This document shows positions 14,806-22,773 of a stretch of 43,004 bases of DNA, piece by piece. The position numbers were made by a program, and so were the translations under genes. The stretch spans positions 1 to 43,004 of the forward strand of contig JBBDRW010000067.1 of NCBI GenBank assembly GCA_040905265.1. The letters are read 5' to 3'. Position 1 is the stretch's first letter, and the number at the start of each line of letters is the position of its first letter. The notes below the pieces were generated by a model. That model was not told the origin of the DNA. It did not search any database and saw only the letters and a program-made list of their open reading frames with translations. Source of the DNA: JBBDRW01 sp040905265 (lineage in GTDB: Bacteria > Bacteroidota > Rhodothermia > Balneolales > Balneolaceae).

Positions 14806-16569
14806 GTGAACAAGGCCAGTTCCTGCATCTTTACCCTGCTGCTCACCCTTCTGCCTCTGATGCTGGCGGGGCAAACCCGGCTTTCCATAGCTGAAGGCCC
14901 GGAACCGCACCTCCGCGCAATGGATGAAGCGTTCCAGCGAGGAGAGCTGACTGCCGACCAACACCTCCTTCAAAAATTTCTCCTCGCCACCACCCCCGAG
15001 AGAGTGATGGAGCCGTTCCGGGAAGGGGCAGACAAGGTCAGGTTTCGCTGCCTTACCCCTCTCCTGATGGAGTATGAAGCCAGAAAAGAGGAGCTGCAAC
15101 CGGAAACACAGAATGAAATCGAAGCTCTTGCAGAGAATGTCTGCAGCAGGCCGGATACCGATTTCACACACACGAGTGAATCGGGCCGTTTTCGATTTTA
15201 CTACAGCCTCGAAGGCCCCCATGCGGTCCCCTCCCACGAGTATGTCGAGGAGGCAGCCTTTGCCGCAGACTCCTCCTGGAATCAACAGATCGGACGGCTC
15301 GGGTTTGCAGACCCGGTAACGGCTCCTCAACTCACCCCCTACGAGATCTACTTTAAGGATTTCTTGCCCTACGGAGTAACCTGCTCCCTCGGCCTGACCA
15401 GTTATATCATCCTGAACAACAGCTATGAGGAGGGGTTCCCGCCGAATGAACATCCACAGGGGAATCAGATCGGAGCCCTCTTCGTTTCGGTTGCCCATGA
15501 GTTGAAACATGCAAGCCAGTATGAAACCAACCCCAGTGCCTTTGGCGACTCCTGGTTTGACTGGATTGAAATGGATGCAGTCATGATGGAAGAGGAGGTA
15601 TTCGACGATGTGAACGACTACTACCACTACATCAAATCGGACGGGCTTTCGGGGAGCACACCCAGCGGCAGTTCCATCTTCGGCAATCCGGAAGCCCCTA
15701 CTCCGGGAGCCTACGAACATGCCACCTGGATGCTCTATTTTGCCGAAACGATCGGCATGGAGTTCTGGGTCAACGTCTGGGAGCGGATCGGGCGCAGCCA
15801 GTCCCTGCCATTTCTCGAGGCCATCCGGCGGGAGCTGACGAGTATTTCAGAAGATTTCGGGGAGCACCATATTCGGAACATTACCTGGCATCAGGCGTCC
15901 GGGCCCGGGTACGCAACGGATTCCTTCGGATTTGAGGAGAGAGACTCCTACCCGAACCCCGCCTTCTCCCAAGACGGTACGATTCAACTGGTCCCGGATA
16001 CACTTGCAGTACGCCCCACACTGCAACCCCTTGCAGCCCGCTTCTACCGTGTTCAGCCTTCCAATGACCCCTCAGGCCAGGTCCGGATCCGCATCGATCA
16101 AACTCAACCCGAGACTGGAATCGGCCTGACCGCCTATTTCAGGGATGGAAGCAGCGACTTTGAATACCGTCCCGGAGACGGGACGCAGACGGAGCTCCTC
16201 ACGGAGTGGCGCTGGAGAGAGCTCCGGGAGTTGGGTATCGCCATCGTGAACTACAGCAGCGAGAGCCCTTCAACATACCAGCTCCGGATAGAACAGGTCT
16301 CCCCCGAAGAGCTCACCCTCTCGCAAAACTATCCGAATCCGTTTTATCCGACAACCCGGATCCGATTCGGGGTCGAACGGCCGGGGCAAGTCCGGCTGGA
16401 GATTTACGATCTCATGGGAAGAAGGGTTCAGACACTGGAAAACAGTCACGTTGAAGCGGGATTTCATGAAGTCCGTTTCGACGGCCGGGGCCTTGCCAGC
16501 GGAGTCTATTTCTATCAAATCGTATCAGGCGGGGAGAGCCGGGCCCGTAAAATGTTGCTGGTACGGTAA
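14806..16569 (+). CDS. Secreted HExxH metalloprotease with T9SS C-terminal sorting domain
   Basis: This 587-residue protein begins at GTG with a signal peptide ending near 'LMLAGQ'. A zinc site HELKH (H231, E232, H235) is followed 20 residues later by E255 in 'DWIEMDAV', a plausible third ligand, then 'EEEVFDDVNDYYHYI'. This pattern matches the MXAN_6640-type putative metalloprotease group. The last 86 residues form a type A T9SS sorting domain, starting at 'LSQNYPNPF' and including 'YDLMGRRV' and 'LASGVYFYQI', ending in 'KMLLVR'. It should cross the outer membrane by T9SS and be released or surface-attached. Proteolysis is inferred from the motif; the substrate is unknown. Confidence 0.87.
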   Translation: MNKASSCIFTLLLTLLPLMLAGQTRLSIAEGPEPHLRAMDEAFQRGELTADQHLLQKFLLATTPERVMEPFREGADKVRFRCLTPLLMEYEARKEELQPETQNEIEALAENVCSRPDTDFTHTSESGRFRFYYSLEGPHAVPSHEYVEEAAFAADSSWNQQIGRLGFADPVTAPQLTPYEIYFKDFLPYGVTCSLGLTSYIILNNSYEEGFPPNEHPQGNQIGALFVSVAHELKHASQYETNPSAFGDSWFDWIEMDAVMMEEEVFDDVNDYYHYIKSDGLSGSTPSGSSIFGNPEAPTPGAYEHATWMLYFAETIGMEFWVNVWERIGRSQSLPFLEAIRRELTSISEDFGEHHIRNITWHQASGPGYATDSFGFEERDSYPNPAFSQDGTIQLVPDTLAVRPTLQPLAARFYRVQPSNDPSGQVRIRIDQTQPETGIGLTAYFRDGSSDFEYRPGDGTQTELLTEWRWRELRELGIAIVNYSSESPSTYQLRIEQVSPEELTLSQNYPNPFYPTTRIRFGVERPGQVRLEIYDLMGRRVQTLENSHVEAGFHEVRFDGRGLASGVYFYQIVSGGESRARKMLLVR

Positions 16570-16577
16570 CAAGCCGG

Positions 16578-17714
16578 TCAGTGGCGGGCCAGCAGCTCTA
16601 CCAGAAGGTGGTCGGCCAGGAGCATTCCCTGCTCTGTCAGCGAGACTGCTTCATCCTGCAGGAGAAGCCCCTCTTGCTCCTTCTCTGCCAGCCACGTCTG
16701 CTGCCGCTCAGAAAAGGAGTAGTTGTACCGTTCCATCAGCTCCTCCCGTCGGACACCCCACCGGGTCCGGAGAGAGAGCATGATCCGCTCCTCGGCAAGA
16801 TGCTCCGGCGTAAGCTGCTCCTTTTCATTCCTGAGATCCTCAAACGGCTCAGAGAGGTATCTGCCCAGATCGGGCTCCACCTTCCATCGCTCTGCCGTTT
16901 GGCCGTCCCACTGAAAACTGTGCGCGGAGGGGCCCAGGCCGAGATAGTTGTGATGGCTCCAGTAACGGGTGTTGTGGAGAGCTTCAAAACCGGGCCGGCT
17001 ATAGTTGCTGATCTCGTACCGCTCGATCCCGGCTGCGGAGAGCCTCTCTCCGAGAAGGTTGAAATGAGCTGCAACTGCCTCGTCATCTGCCGGACGGAGC
17101 CGTCCCAACTCCTCCTGCCTGCCCAACCGGGTACCCGGTTCGATGGTCAGTGAATAGGCGGAGATGTGGGGCGGATCAAACCGGAGAAGCCGGTCGATAT
17201 CCCGGTCCAGATCCGTGAGGGACTGGCCGGGATTGCCATAGATAAGGTCTGCGGTGTAGGTGGGGAAACGGCTCTCACACAGAGCTTCCAATGCACGGTC
17301 GGCCTGCTCACTGTCGTGAGCCCGATGCATGAAACGGAGCAAGGAGGGGTTGAAGGACTGGACCCCCATGCTGGCCCGGTCAACCCCCGCCTCGCGCAGC
17401 CCGTCAAGATAGTTCAGGTCCACATCATCCGGGTTCATCTCCATGGTCACCTCCTGCAGCCGGAGCTGAAACACCTCCCGAAGTCTCTCCATGATTTTTT
17501 CTACCTCATCGACACGCAGCAGAGACGGGGTCCCTCCACCGAAATAGATCGTCTCGACCGGCTGATCCCTGTAAGGAGTCTCCCTGTAGAACTCAATTTC
17601 GTCACAGAGGCGTTCAACAAACTCCTCACGATGCCCCTTTCGGGTCACAAAATAGAAATCACAATAGGAACAGGCCTGTCTGCAAAACGGAATATGGATA
17701 TAGATACCGGACAT
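16578..17714 (-). CDS. hemW: Radical SAM protein HemW
   Basis: The 378-residue protein is the same length as E. coli HemW. It opens with 'IYIHIPFCRQACSYCDFYF', whose cysteines C11, C15 and C18 (CxxxCxxC) hold the radical-SAM [4Fe-4S] cluster. 'YFGGGTPSLL' and 'MNPDDV' follow, then a C-terminal HemN-type domain. HemW is related to oxygen-independent coproporphyrinogen oxidase (HemN) but lacks the fourth N-terminal cysteine and is thought to act as a heme chaperone. It is downstream of the gamma-carbonic-anhydrase gene on the same strand, with an 83-base spacer holding a family A repeat. Confidence 0.93.
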   Translation of the reverse strand: MSGIYIHIPFCRQACSYCDFYFVTRKGHREEFVERLCDEIEFYRETPYRDQPVETIYFGGGTPSLLRVDEVEKIMERLREVFQLRLQEVTMEMNPDDVDLNYLDGLREAGVDRASMGVQSFNPSLLRFMHRAHDSEQADRALEALCESRFPTYTADLIYGNPGQSLTDLDRDIDRLLRFDPPHISAYSLTIEPGTRLGRQEELGRLRPADDEAVAAHFNLLGERLSAAGIERYEISNYSRPGFEALHNTRYWSHHNYLGLGPSAHSFQWDGQTAERWKVEPDLGRYLSEPFEDLRNEKEQLTPEHLAEERIMLSLRTRWGVRREELMERYNYSFSERQQTWLAEKEQEGLLLQDEAVSLTEQGMLLADHLLVELLARH

Positions 17715-17777
17715 CTTGTCGGCCCTGAAAAGTGAAGGTTTCGGATCGGGTACAGATGGGAACCCGCGGAGCCAAAC

Positions 17778-17798
17778 TTCGCATGGTTAACACAACAC
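17778..17798 (-). repeat. Dispersed repeat family A, copy after the gamma-CA gene
   Basis: On the minus strand, GTGTTGTGTTAACCATGCGA matches the family A core with C-to-T changes. It starts directly at the TAG stop codon of the gamma-carbonic-anhydrase gene. The following TTTGGCTCCGCG resembles CTTGGCTGCGC at the window end (42984 on). Confidence 0.6.
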
Positions 17799-18346
17799 TA
17801 CTCACGGGGAGTATAAAACGGGTTCTCGTCATAGCGGTCCAGCTGCTGATAAGCCCTTGCATAGGTCACATAGCGGTCCGAGTTGTCGACAATCGACCGG
17901 ATCTCTTCATCCGTCAGCTCTCTGCTCTTCTTTGCCGGTGAACCCATATAGAGATACCCTGACTCCAGATCCTTGCCCGGCGGCACGAGGCTGCCGGCAG
18001 CGATCATTACATCGGAAGGGATTACCGCCCTGTCCAGGATCACCGACCCGATCCCGATCAGAACACGGTCATGAATCGTACAGCCGTGGATCATGGCGCT
18101 GTGACCGACCGTCACCTGACTCCCGATCCGGGTCGGACAGGTTCTGTTCGTCACATGGATACAGGTATGGTCCTGAATATTTGACCTCTCTCCGATCTCA
18201 ATCCAGTGCACATCCCCCCGAAGCGTCGTATGAAACCAGACACTACTCTCGCTGCCAAGGGTTACATCGCCGATCAGGTCTGCACTGGGGGCAACAAAAA
18301 CGGACTCGTCAAACTGCGGTGAACGGCCTAAAAATTCATAGATCAT
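17798..18346 (-). CDS. Gamma-carbonic-anhydrase-like left-handed beta-helix protein
   Basis: The 182-residue protein shows hexapeptide-repeat sequence typical of a left-handed beta-helix. It has the gamma-class metal ligands in 'IQDHTCIHV' and 'VGHSAMIHGC' and the family 'LRGDV' motif. Proteins of the YrdA/PaaY group are trimers that bind a metal between subunits. Some hydrate CO2, and others act on CoA thioesters, so the activity is not certain. The start overlaps the stop of the dsbA-like gene by four bases (ATGA), indicating co-translation. The stop codon runs into a family A repeat. Confidence 0.9.
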   Translation of the reverse strand: MIYEFLGRSPQFDESVFVAPSADLIGDVTLGSESSVWFHTTLRGDVHWIEIGERSNIQDHTCIHVTNRTCPTRIGSQVTVGHSAMIHGCTIHDRVLIGIGSVILDRAVIPSDVMIAAGSLVPPGKDLESGYLYMGSPAKKSRELTDEEIRSIVDNSDRYVTYARAYQQLDRYDENPFYTPRE

Positions 18347-18948
18347 TGATATACGAACATCTCGACCAGAGATTTGAACTGCTCATAGCTCTGAGGAGTC
18401 TGCCGGATCATCTGTCCGTTGATAAAGAAGGTGGGTGTCGCCTGAACCATTCTGCGCTCTCCCTCCGCCTGCTGACGGTTCACAATCTGCACTACCTCCT
18501 CCGAGTGGAGATCCTCTTCAAACTGATCCTGGTCAAGGCCGAGTTCACCGGCATATTCGATGAATATGCTTTCGGCATTCCCGCGTGACCAGACCTCCTG
18601 GCCCTCAAAAATACGGTCGTGCATTTCGCGATATCGCCCCTGGACTCGGGCAGCTTCTGCCGCCTGCGCCGCCAGCTGGGCATACTGATGTCCCCGGAGC
18701 GGGAAGTGCCGGTATTCGATCGTCACCAGATCTCCGAAATCTGCCTTCAGCTGCTGCTGAAGGGGAATATACATTTTGCAAGCCGGGCATTGGTAATCGC
18801 TGTACTTCAAAATCGTAACCGGTGTGGGGTCCGACTGGGAAGCCTGAACCTCCTCACCACTGTTACTCCCGCCGAGCGAATAGATGAGTGCGCCGATAAC
18901 GACGATGGCAAAAGCAATCCATAAGAAAAGTTGTAGGGTCTTTTTCAT
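18343..18948 (-). CDS. Membrane-anchored DsbA-like thiol oxidoreductase
   Basis: From ATG 18948 the protein is 201 residues, with an uncleaved-looking N-terminal membrane anchor (about 5-24). A thioredoxin-fold domain follows with active site CPAC (C54, C57) and a cis-proline in 'QATPTFFING'. The domain resembles the DsbA/BdbD 'DSBA-like' group that forms or isomerises disulfides outside the cytoplasm. A longer frame opens at 18993, but 'MKKTLQLF' is the natural signal start. The gene overlaps the gamma-CA gene by four bases. Its redox partner (DsbB or VKOR) is not in the window. Confidence 0.9.
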   Translation of the reverse strand: MKKTLQLFLWIAFAIVVIGALIYSLGGSNSGEEVQASQSDPTPVTILKYSDYQCPACKMYIPLQQQLKADFGDLVTIEYRHFPLRGHQYAQLAAQAAEAARVQGRYREMHDRIFEGQEVWSRGNAESIFIEYAGELGLDQDQFEEDLHSEEVVQIVNRQQAEGERRMVQATPTFFINGQMIRQTPQSYEQFKSLVEMFVYQ

Positions 18949-18980
18949 GTGCAGGTACTCTGAATTCTGTTCTGATTCCA

Positions 18981-19046
18981 GTGGATGTACCATCCGGCCG
19001 GTTCAAAAGCCGGATCGAATCCGCAGATTCCGGCCGGATCATCCAC
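18981..19046. promoter_or_regulatory. GC-rich inverted repeat upstream of the dsbA-like gene
   Basis: ATCCGGCCGG at 18992-19001 is the exact inverse complement of CCGGCCGGAT at 19030-19039. The outer GTGGATG at 18981-18987 pairs with CATCCAC at 19040-19046, with only four unpaired bases on the left arm. It is 33 bases or more upstream of the dsbA-like start and about 190 bases downstream of the cysteine desulfurase stop. It has no T-run. Confidence 0.5.
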
Positions 19047-19118
19047 ACCAATGATACGTTTGAACAAGGTAAAAAATTATCTCTCAAAATCCGGAGGCGA
19101 TTCAAGAGCTCTCAAGGC

Positions 19119-19148
19119 GTCTGCCGGACTTACGTCGAATCTACTTCG
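19119..19148 (+). repeat. Dispersed repeat family B, copy downstream of the cysteine desulfurase gene
   Basis: GTCTGCCGGACTTACGTCGA at the start of this span differs at only two positions from the copy beginning at 33789. The hairpin GTC-TGCCG-GAC keeps its pairing despite a loop change. It lies in the 281-base spacer between the cysteine desulfurase stop and the dsbA-like start. Confidence 0.6.
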
Positions 19149-19229
19149 CCCTCCTTGATCTTGACGTTTTTCAGGACACTATGAGTTTTCTTACAGGCAC
19201 TACTTCGGCGTCAAACTGGCCTGACGTTT

Positions 19230-20393
19230 TCAACCCGTTCTCCCGCCTGCGCCGGTCGAAGCCCGGTGGCGGTCAAAGATGGAGCCGAGAATTTCAGCAG
19301 AGCGCTCCGCCTCTTCCAGTGTATTCCGATGGCTGAAAGAGAAACGGATGAGCCGTTGCGCCTCTTCGGAAGACTTGCCAATCGCCAGCATGGTGGCAGA
19401 CGGGTTCTGCTCGTTTACCTGGCAGGCACTCCCGGTAGAGATCGCCAGGCCGCCCCGGTTACTTTCAAGCATCGCGTGCTGCCCTTCCATCATGGAGAGC
19501 GTCATCCCCATGATATAGGGGGATTGATGCTCCTCGCTCCCCTCAATCGTAACGAGGCCGCCAAACGACTCCCGGACAAGATCTCTCACCCGGTTCCACA
19601 GCTCCTGAACGTTTTTCCGATCCTCCTCGCGGCTGGCAAACCGTTCATTTGCAGCGACTGCAAAGGCGATAGCCGCCGGAACGTCCACGGTACCCGGCCG
19701 GAATCCACGCTCTTGTGTCGAACCGGGAATAAAGGGGCGCCAGCTCACCCGGTTATCAATCCATGCGGCTCCGATCCCTTTCGGGCCGTGTACCTTATGC
19801 CCGGAGAGGGAGACGCCGGAGAGCCCGCAGGCTTCCAGGTCGACCGGGATCTTGCCAAAGCCCTGGACCAGGTCACTGTGGAACAGAATCTCACGCGGTT
19901 TCAGTACCTTTCCCAGGCTCTTCAGGTCCTGAACCGTACCAATCTCCGAGTTCACATGCTGGATCGAGACCAGAATCGTATCCTCCCGCAACACCTTTTC
20001 CAGCGCCTCGGGCGTTACCAGCCCTTTTGGATCGGCCGGAGCCACAGATATCTCAAATCCTTCCCCTTTCAGCCAGTTCATCGTATTACGGACAGAACTG
20101 TGCTCCATCGTGGTTGTTACAATATGACGCCCCCGCTTCTCGTGCGCCAGTGCCAGCGACACGATCGCCAGAAAATTTGCTTCGCTGCCACTCCCTGTAA
20201 AAAGGAGACCCTTTGCCGGTACTCCAAGCAGCCTGGCCAGCAGGGATCGGGCACCAGAGAGTGCATTCTCCGCCTCCGACCCTCTGTCGTGCAGGCTGTT
20301 TGAATTTCCATAGTACTTGCGGGCCGCCTGGCTGTAAGCGTCCAGAGAGGTCTCACTCATCGGGGTTGTTGCTGCATTGTCAAAGTATATCAT
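19230..20393 (-). CDS. Cysteine desulfurase (NifS/IscS family)
   Basis: This 387-residue PLP enzyme opens with 'MIYFDNAATTPMS'. The PLP lysine is K200 in 'LSGHKVHGPKG', substrate-side histidines include 'TMEHSSVRN', and the active cysteine is C324 in 'STGSACQV'. It removes sulfur from cysteine for Fe-S cluster or thiolation pathways. It is not next to iscU or other scaffold genes. Instead it is divergent from nadC-nadA, and quinolinate synthase NadA needs a [4Fe-4S] cluster. That echoes the nifS-like gene beside nad genes in Bacillus, but the link here is context only. Confidence 0.92.
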   Translation of the reverse strand: MIYFDNAATTPMSETSLDAYSQAARKYYGNSNSLHDRGSEAENALSGARSLLARLLGVPAKGLLFTGSGSEANFLAIVSLALAHEKRGRHIVTTTMEHSSVRNTMNWLKGEGFEISVAPADPKGLVTPEALEKVLREDTILVSIQHVNSEIGTVQDLKSLGKVLKPREILFHSDLVQGFGKIPVDLEACGLSGVSLSGHKVHGPKGIGAAWIDNRVSWRPFIPGSTQERGFRPGTVDVPAAIAFAVAANERFASREEDRKNVQELWNRVRDLVRESFGGLVTIEGSEEHQSPYIMGMTLSMMEGQHAMLESNRGGLAISTGSACQVNEQNPSATMLAIGKSSEEAQRLIRFSFSHRNTLEEAERSAEILGSIFDRHRASTGAGGRTG

Positions 20394-20495
20394 GGCGCCC
20401 TCTCTGAAGGATCTGGAAATTTCATATCTTGGTTGTGCCGGAATGGATCTCTCACTGCAGAAACAGGAAGGAATCCGGCAAAAGATAATCTGTAA

Positions 20496-20553
20496 GGAGG
20501 CATTGAAAAAACAGGCTCATTTTTTGCACGCGAAGCGATTTTGCAAAGCCTCC
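20496..20553. repeat. Dispersed repeat family C, 58-bp copy
   Basis: GGAGGCATTG at 20496-20505 and CAAAGCCTCC at 20544-20553 are complementary at 9 of 10 positions. The first 42 bases match 38 positions of the copy at 14530. The end sequence CAAAGCCTCC is shared with the palindrome at 39545-39584. It lies between the divergent cysteine desulfurase and nadC genes. Confidence 0.75.
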
Positions 20554-20633
20554 TGCAACCACAATATACTGAATCCTGACCGCCATTTCACCGGCAAGAT
20601 CCCGGCCAGGAATCCATTCAACCAGACAGGTTC

Positions 20634-21494
20634 ATGAACAGAGAAACCGGAGTTTCAGATTTACTGACAAGCGTACTGGAAGAGGCCTTTCGGGAGGATA
20701 TCGGATTTGGCGATATCACCAGCCAGGCGATCTCGCAGGATCAGAATCTTACAGGGATATTCACGGCAAAACAGCCGGGAACCGTCGCCGGAATGGATGC
20801 AGTCGGGATCGGCTACCGCATCCTTGACCCATCTGTGAAGGTTACCCTCATCAAGCGAGACGGTGATCCGGTTGCCGCCGGGGACCCGATCGCAACGGTT
20901 GAAGGGCCGGCCGACGTGCTGCTTGCCGGCGAACGGGTTATCCTGAATCTCCTGCAGCATCTCTCCGGCATTGCAACAGCCGTCCGGGCTGCTGTCCGTT
21001 CCATGGAGGGGAGCCCGGCCCGGATCTGTGATACCCGGAAAACCATACCCGGCCTGCGAGGCCTTCAAAAATATGCCGTCCGTTGTGGCGGGGGATACAA
21101 TCACCGGCTCCGTCTCGATCACGGGGCGATGATCAAGGACAATCACATCGTCGCGGCGGGCGGAATTCAACAGGCGGTAGAAGCGGTCCGGAACCAGTGC
21201 GGGTTGATGGTAAAGCTGGAAGTGGAATGTGAAACCGAAGAGGAAATCCGGGAAGCTGTCCGGGCCGGAGCGGATATCATTATGCTGGACAACAGAACCC
21301 CGGACGAAGTACGCACGCTTCGCAAGCTGATTCCGGACACGATTATCATTGAGGTTTCCGGTGGAATCACTCCGGAAACAGCCGCAACCTACAGGGATTG
21401 CGGGGCCGATTACATCTCGATAGGCTCATTGACCCATTCTGTTATTGCACTTGACATCAGCTTCAATCTGAAAGGGGGAAAAAAGCTGTTATAG
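20634..21494 (+). CDS. nadC: Quinolinate phosphoribosyltransferase (nicotinate-nucleotide diphosphorylase, carboxylating)
   Basis: The 286-residue protein matches NadC. It has 'EDIGFGDITS' near the N-terminus, the phosphate/quinolinate-binding 'TRKTIPGLRGLQKYAV', 'GGGYNHRLRLDHGAMIKDNH', 'EVECETEEE', and the barrel-closing 'ISIGSLTHSV'. It converts quinolinate and PRPP to nicotinate mononucleotide, CO2 and pyrophosphate. nadA follows 100 bases downstream. No nadB is present here, so the source of iminoaspartate must be elsewhere. Confidence 0.97.
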   Translation: MNRETGVSDLLTSVLEEAFREDIGFGDITSQAISQDQNLTGIFTAKQPGTVAGMDAVGIGYRILDPSVKVTLIKRDGDPVAAGDPIATVEGPADVLLAGERVILNLLQHLSGIATAVRAAVRSMEGSPARICDTRKTIPGLRGLQKYAVRCGGGYNHRLRLDHGAMIKDNHIVAAGGIQQAVEAVRNQCGLMVKLEVECETEEEIREAVRAGADIIMLDNRTPDEVRTLRKLIPDTIIIEVSGGITPETAATYRDCGADYISIGSLTHSVIALDISFNLKGGKKLL

Positions 21495-21519
21495 AAGTGA
21501 AAGAAACTGTATTTTATAG

Positions 21520-21538
21520 CTGCATTGTTATAATGCAG
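21520..21538 (+). promoter_or_regulatory. Short hairpin in the nadC-nadA spacer
   Basis: CTGCATT and AATGCAG pair perfectly around GTTAT, 25 bases after the nadC stop and 57 bases before nadA. It could be an operator, an RNA-processing hairpin, or part of a promoter region (TATTTTATAG lies just upstream). Confidence 0.35.
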
Positions 21539-21594
21539 GCCGATCTGCCCCTATCGGTTCAGACCGGCAAATCCGTTCATTAAACAGCACTGTT

Positions 21595-22704
21595 ATGGAG
21601 TTGCTTGAGGTACTGGAACAGAATTCCGGTGTTCGGCTTCCCGAACGCTATCAATCCATGTCGGAAGAGGAGATGTCTCTCCGGGTAAAGGAGATCAAAA
21701 CCTCTTTTGGGGAGAAGCTTTTCATACCGGGGCATCACTATCAGCGGGATGAAGTGATCCGGTTTGCGGATGCAAGGGGGGACTCACTCAGGCTTGCGCA
21801 GATCTGTACCGAGCGTCCCCAGGCGGAACGGATTGTTTTCTGCGGCGTTCATTTCATGGCGGAAACAGCCGATATGCTGACCGACGACCATCAGGTAGTC
21901 ATCCTTCCGGACATGCGGGCCGGCTGCTCCATGGCAGACATGGCGGATATCGACCAGACGAACAGAAGCTGGGAGCTGCTGCAGGAGAGCTTTGGAGATA
22001 CGATACTTCCCCTTACCTACGTCAACTCTACGGCAAACATCAAGGCATTTGTAGGGCATCACGGAGGAGCTACCGTCACCTCTTCCAACGCAAAGAAGAT
22101 GCTCAAATGGGCCTTTACGAAGAAAGAGCGGATTCTGTTCCTGCCCGATCAACACCTCGGCAGAAATACAGCCTGGGACCTGGGAATTCCGCTGGAAGAG
22201 ATGGCGGTCTGGGATCCGGTGGAGTACCGGTTGGACTATGAGGGAGATCTCAACAATGTGAAGGTCATTCTCTGGAAAGGGCACTGTTCGGTCCATGAAA
22301 AATTCAGGAAAGAGCATATTGATCATCTGAGAAGCCAGACTCCCGACATCCGGATTCTGGTACATCCGGAGTGTACCTATGATGTCGTTCAGGCGGCGGA
22401 CTACTCCGGCTCCACGAGTTTCATCATCCGAACGATTGAAGAGGCCCCGGCCGGCAGCCAATGGGCAATCGGAACGGAGATGAACCTGGTAAACCGGCTC
22501 GCAAACGAGCACCCGGACAAAGAGATCTCCTCTGTGAACCCCTATCTCTGCGCCTGCATGACAATGAACCGGATCGATCTCCCCCACCTGTTGTGGTCGT
22601 TGGAAAAGCTCGAACAGGGCGAAGTTGTAAACCAGATCAAAGTCCCTGAAGAGGTTCGAACGGATGCCGTACTGGCGCTGAACCGCATGCTCGAACTCTC
22701 CTGA
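21595..22704 (+). CDS. nadA: Quinolinate synthase NadA
   Basis: The 369-residue protein matches quinolinate synthase. It has 'IPGHHYQRDEV' near residue 44, 'FCGVHFMAETA', the cluster cysteine C111 in 'RAGCSMADM', C260 in 'HPECTYDV', and a third ligand in 'PYLCACMTMN' (C319 or C321). It condenses iminoaspartate with dihydroxyacetone phosphate using a [4Fe-4S] cluster. The length and the three separated cysteines match the Bacillus-type longer NadA. A family A repeat begins ten bases after the stop. Confidence 0.97.
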   Translation: MELLEVLEQNSGVRLPERYQSMSEEEMSLRVKEIKTSFGEKLFIPGHHYQRDEVIRFADARGDSLRLAQICTERPQAERIVFCGVHFMAETADMLTDDHQVVILPDMRAGCSMADMADIDQTNRSWELLQESFGDTILPLTYVNSTANIKAFVGHHGGATVTSSNAKKMLKWAFTKKERILFLPDQHLGRNTAWDLGIPLEEMAVWDPVEYRLDYEGDLNNVKVILWKGHCSVHEKFRKEHIDHLRSQTPDIRILVHPECTYDVVQAADYSGSTSFIIRTIEEAPAGSQWAIGTEMNLVNRLANEHPDKEISSVNPYLCACMTMNRIDLPHLLWSLEKLEQGEVVNQIKVPEEVRTDAVLALNRMLELS

Positions 22705-22714
22705 CCAGACACCC

Positions 22715-22728
22715 GTGTCGTGTCAACC
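22715..22728 (+). repeat. Dispersed repeat family A, core after nadA
   Basis: GTGTCGTGTCAACC matches the family A core exactly, ten bases after the nadA stop. No second arm was found, so it may be a fragment. Confidence 0.55.
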
Positions 22729-22773
22729 AGAGTCTATTCCCTTATTTTGAACAGGGTGAAGAAGGGACGGCCT

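Noticed and set aside
14551..15720. A 389-codon open frame antisense to the metalloprotease gene
   Set aside because: The plus-strand protein has a signal peptide, a zinc motif and a sorting domain; the antisense frame has none of these and no family similarity.
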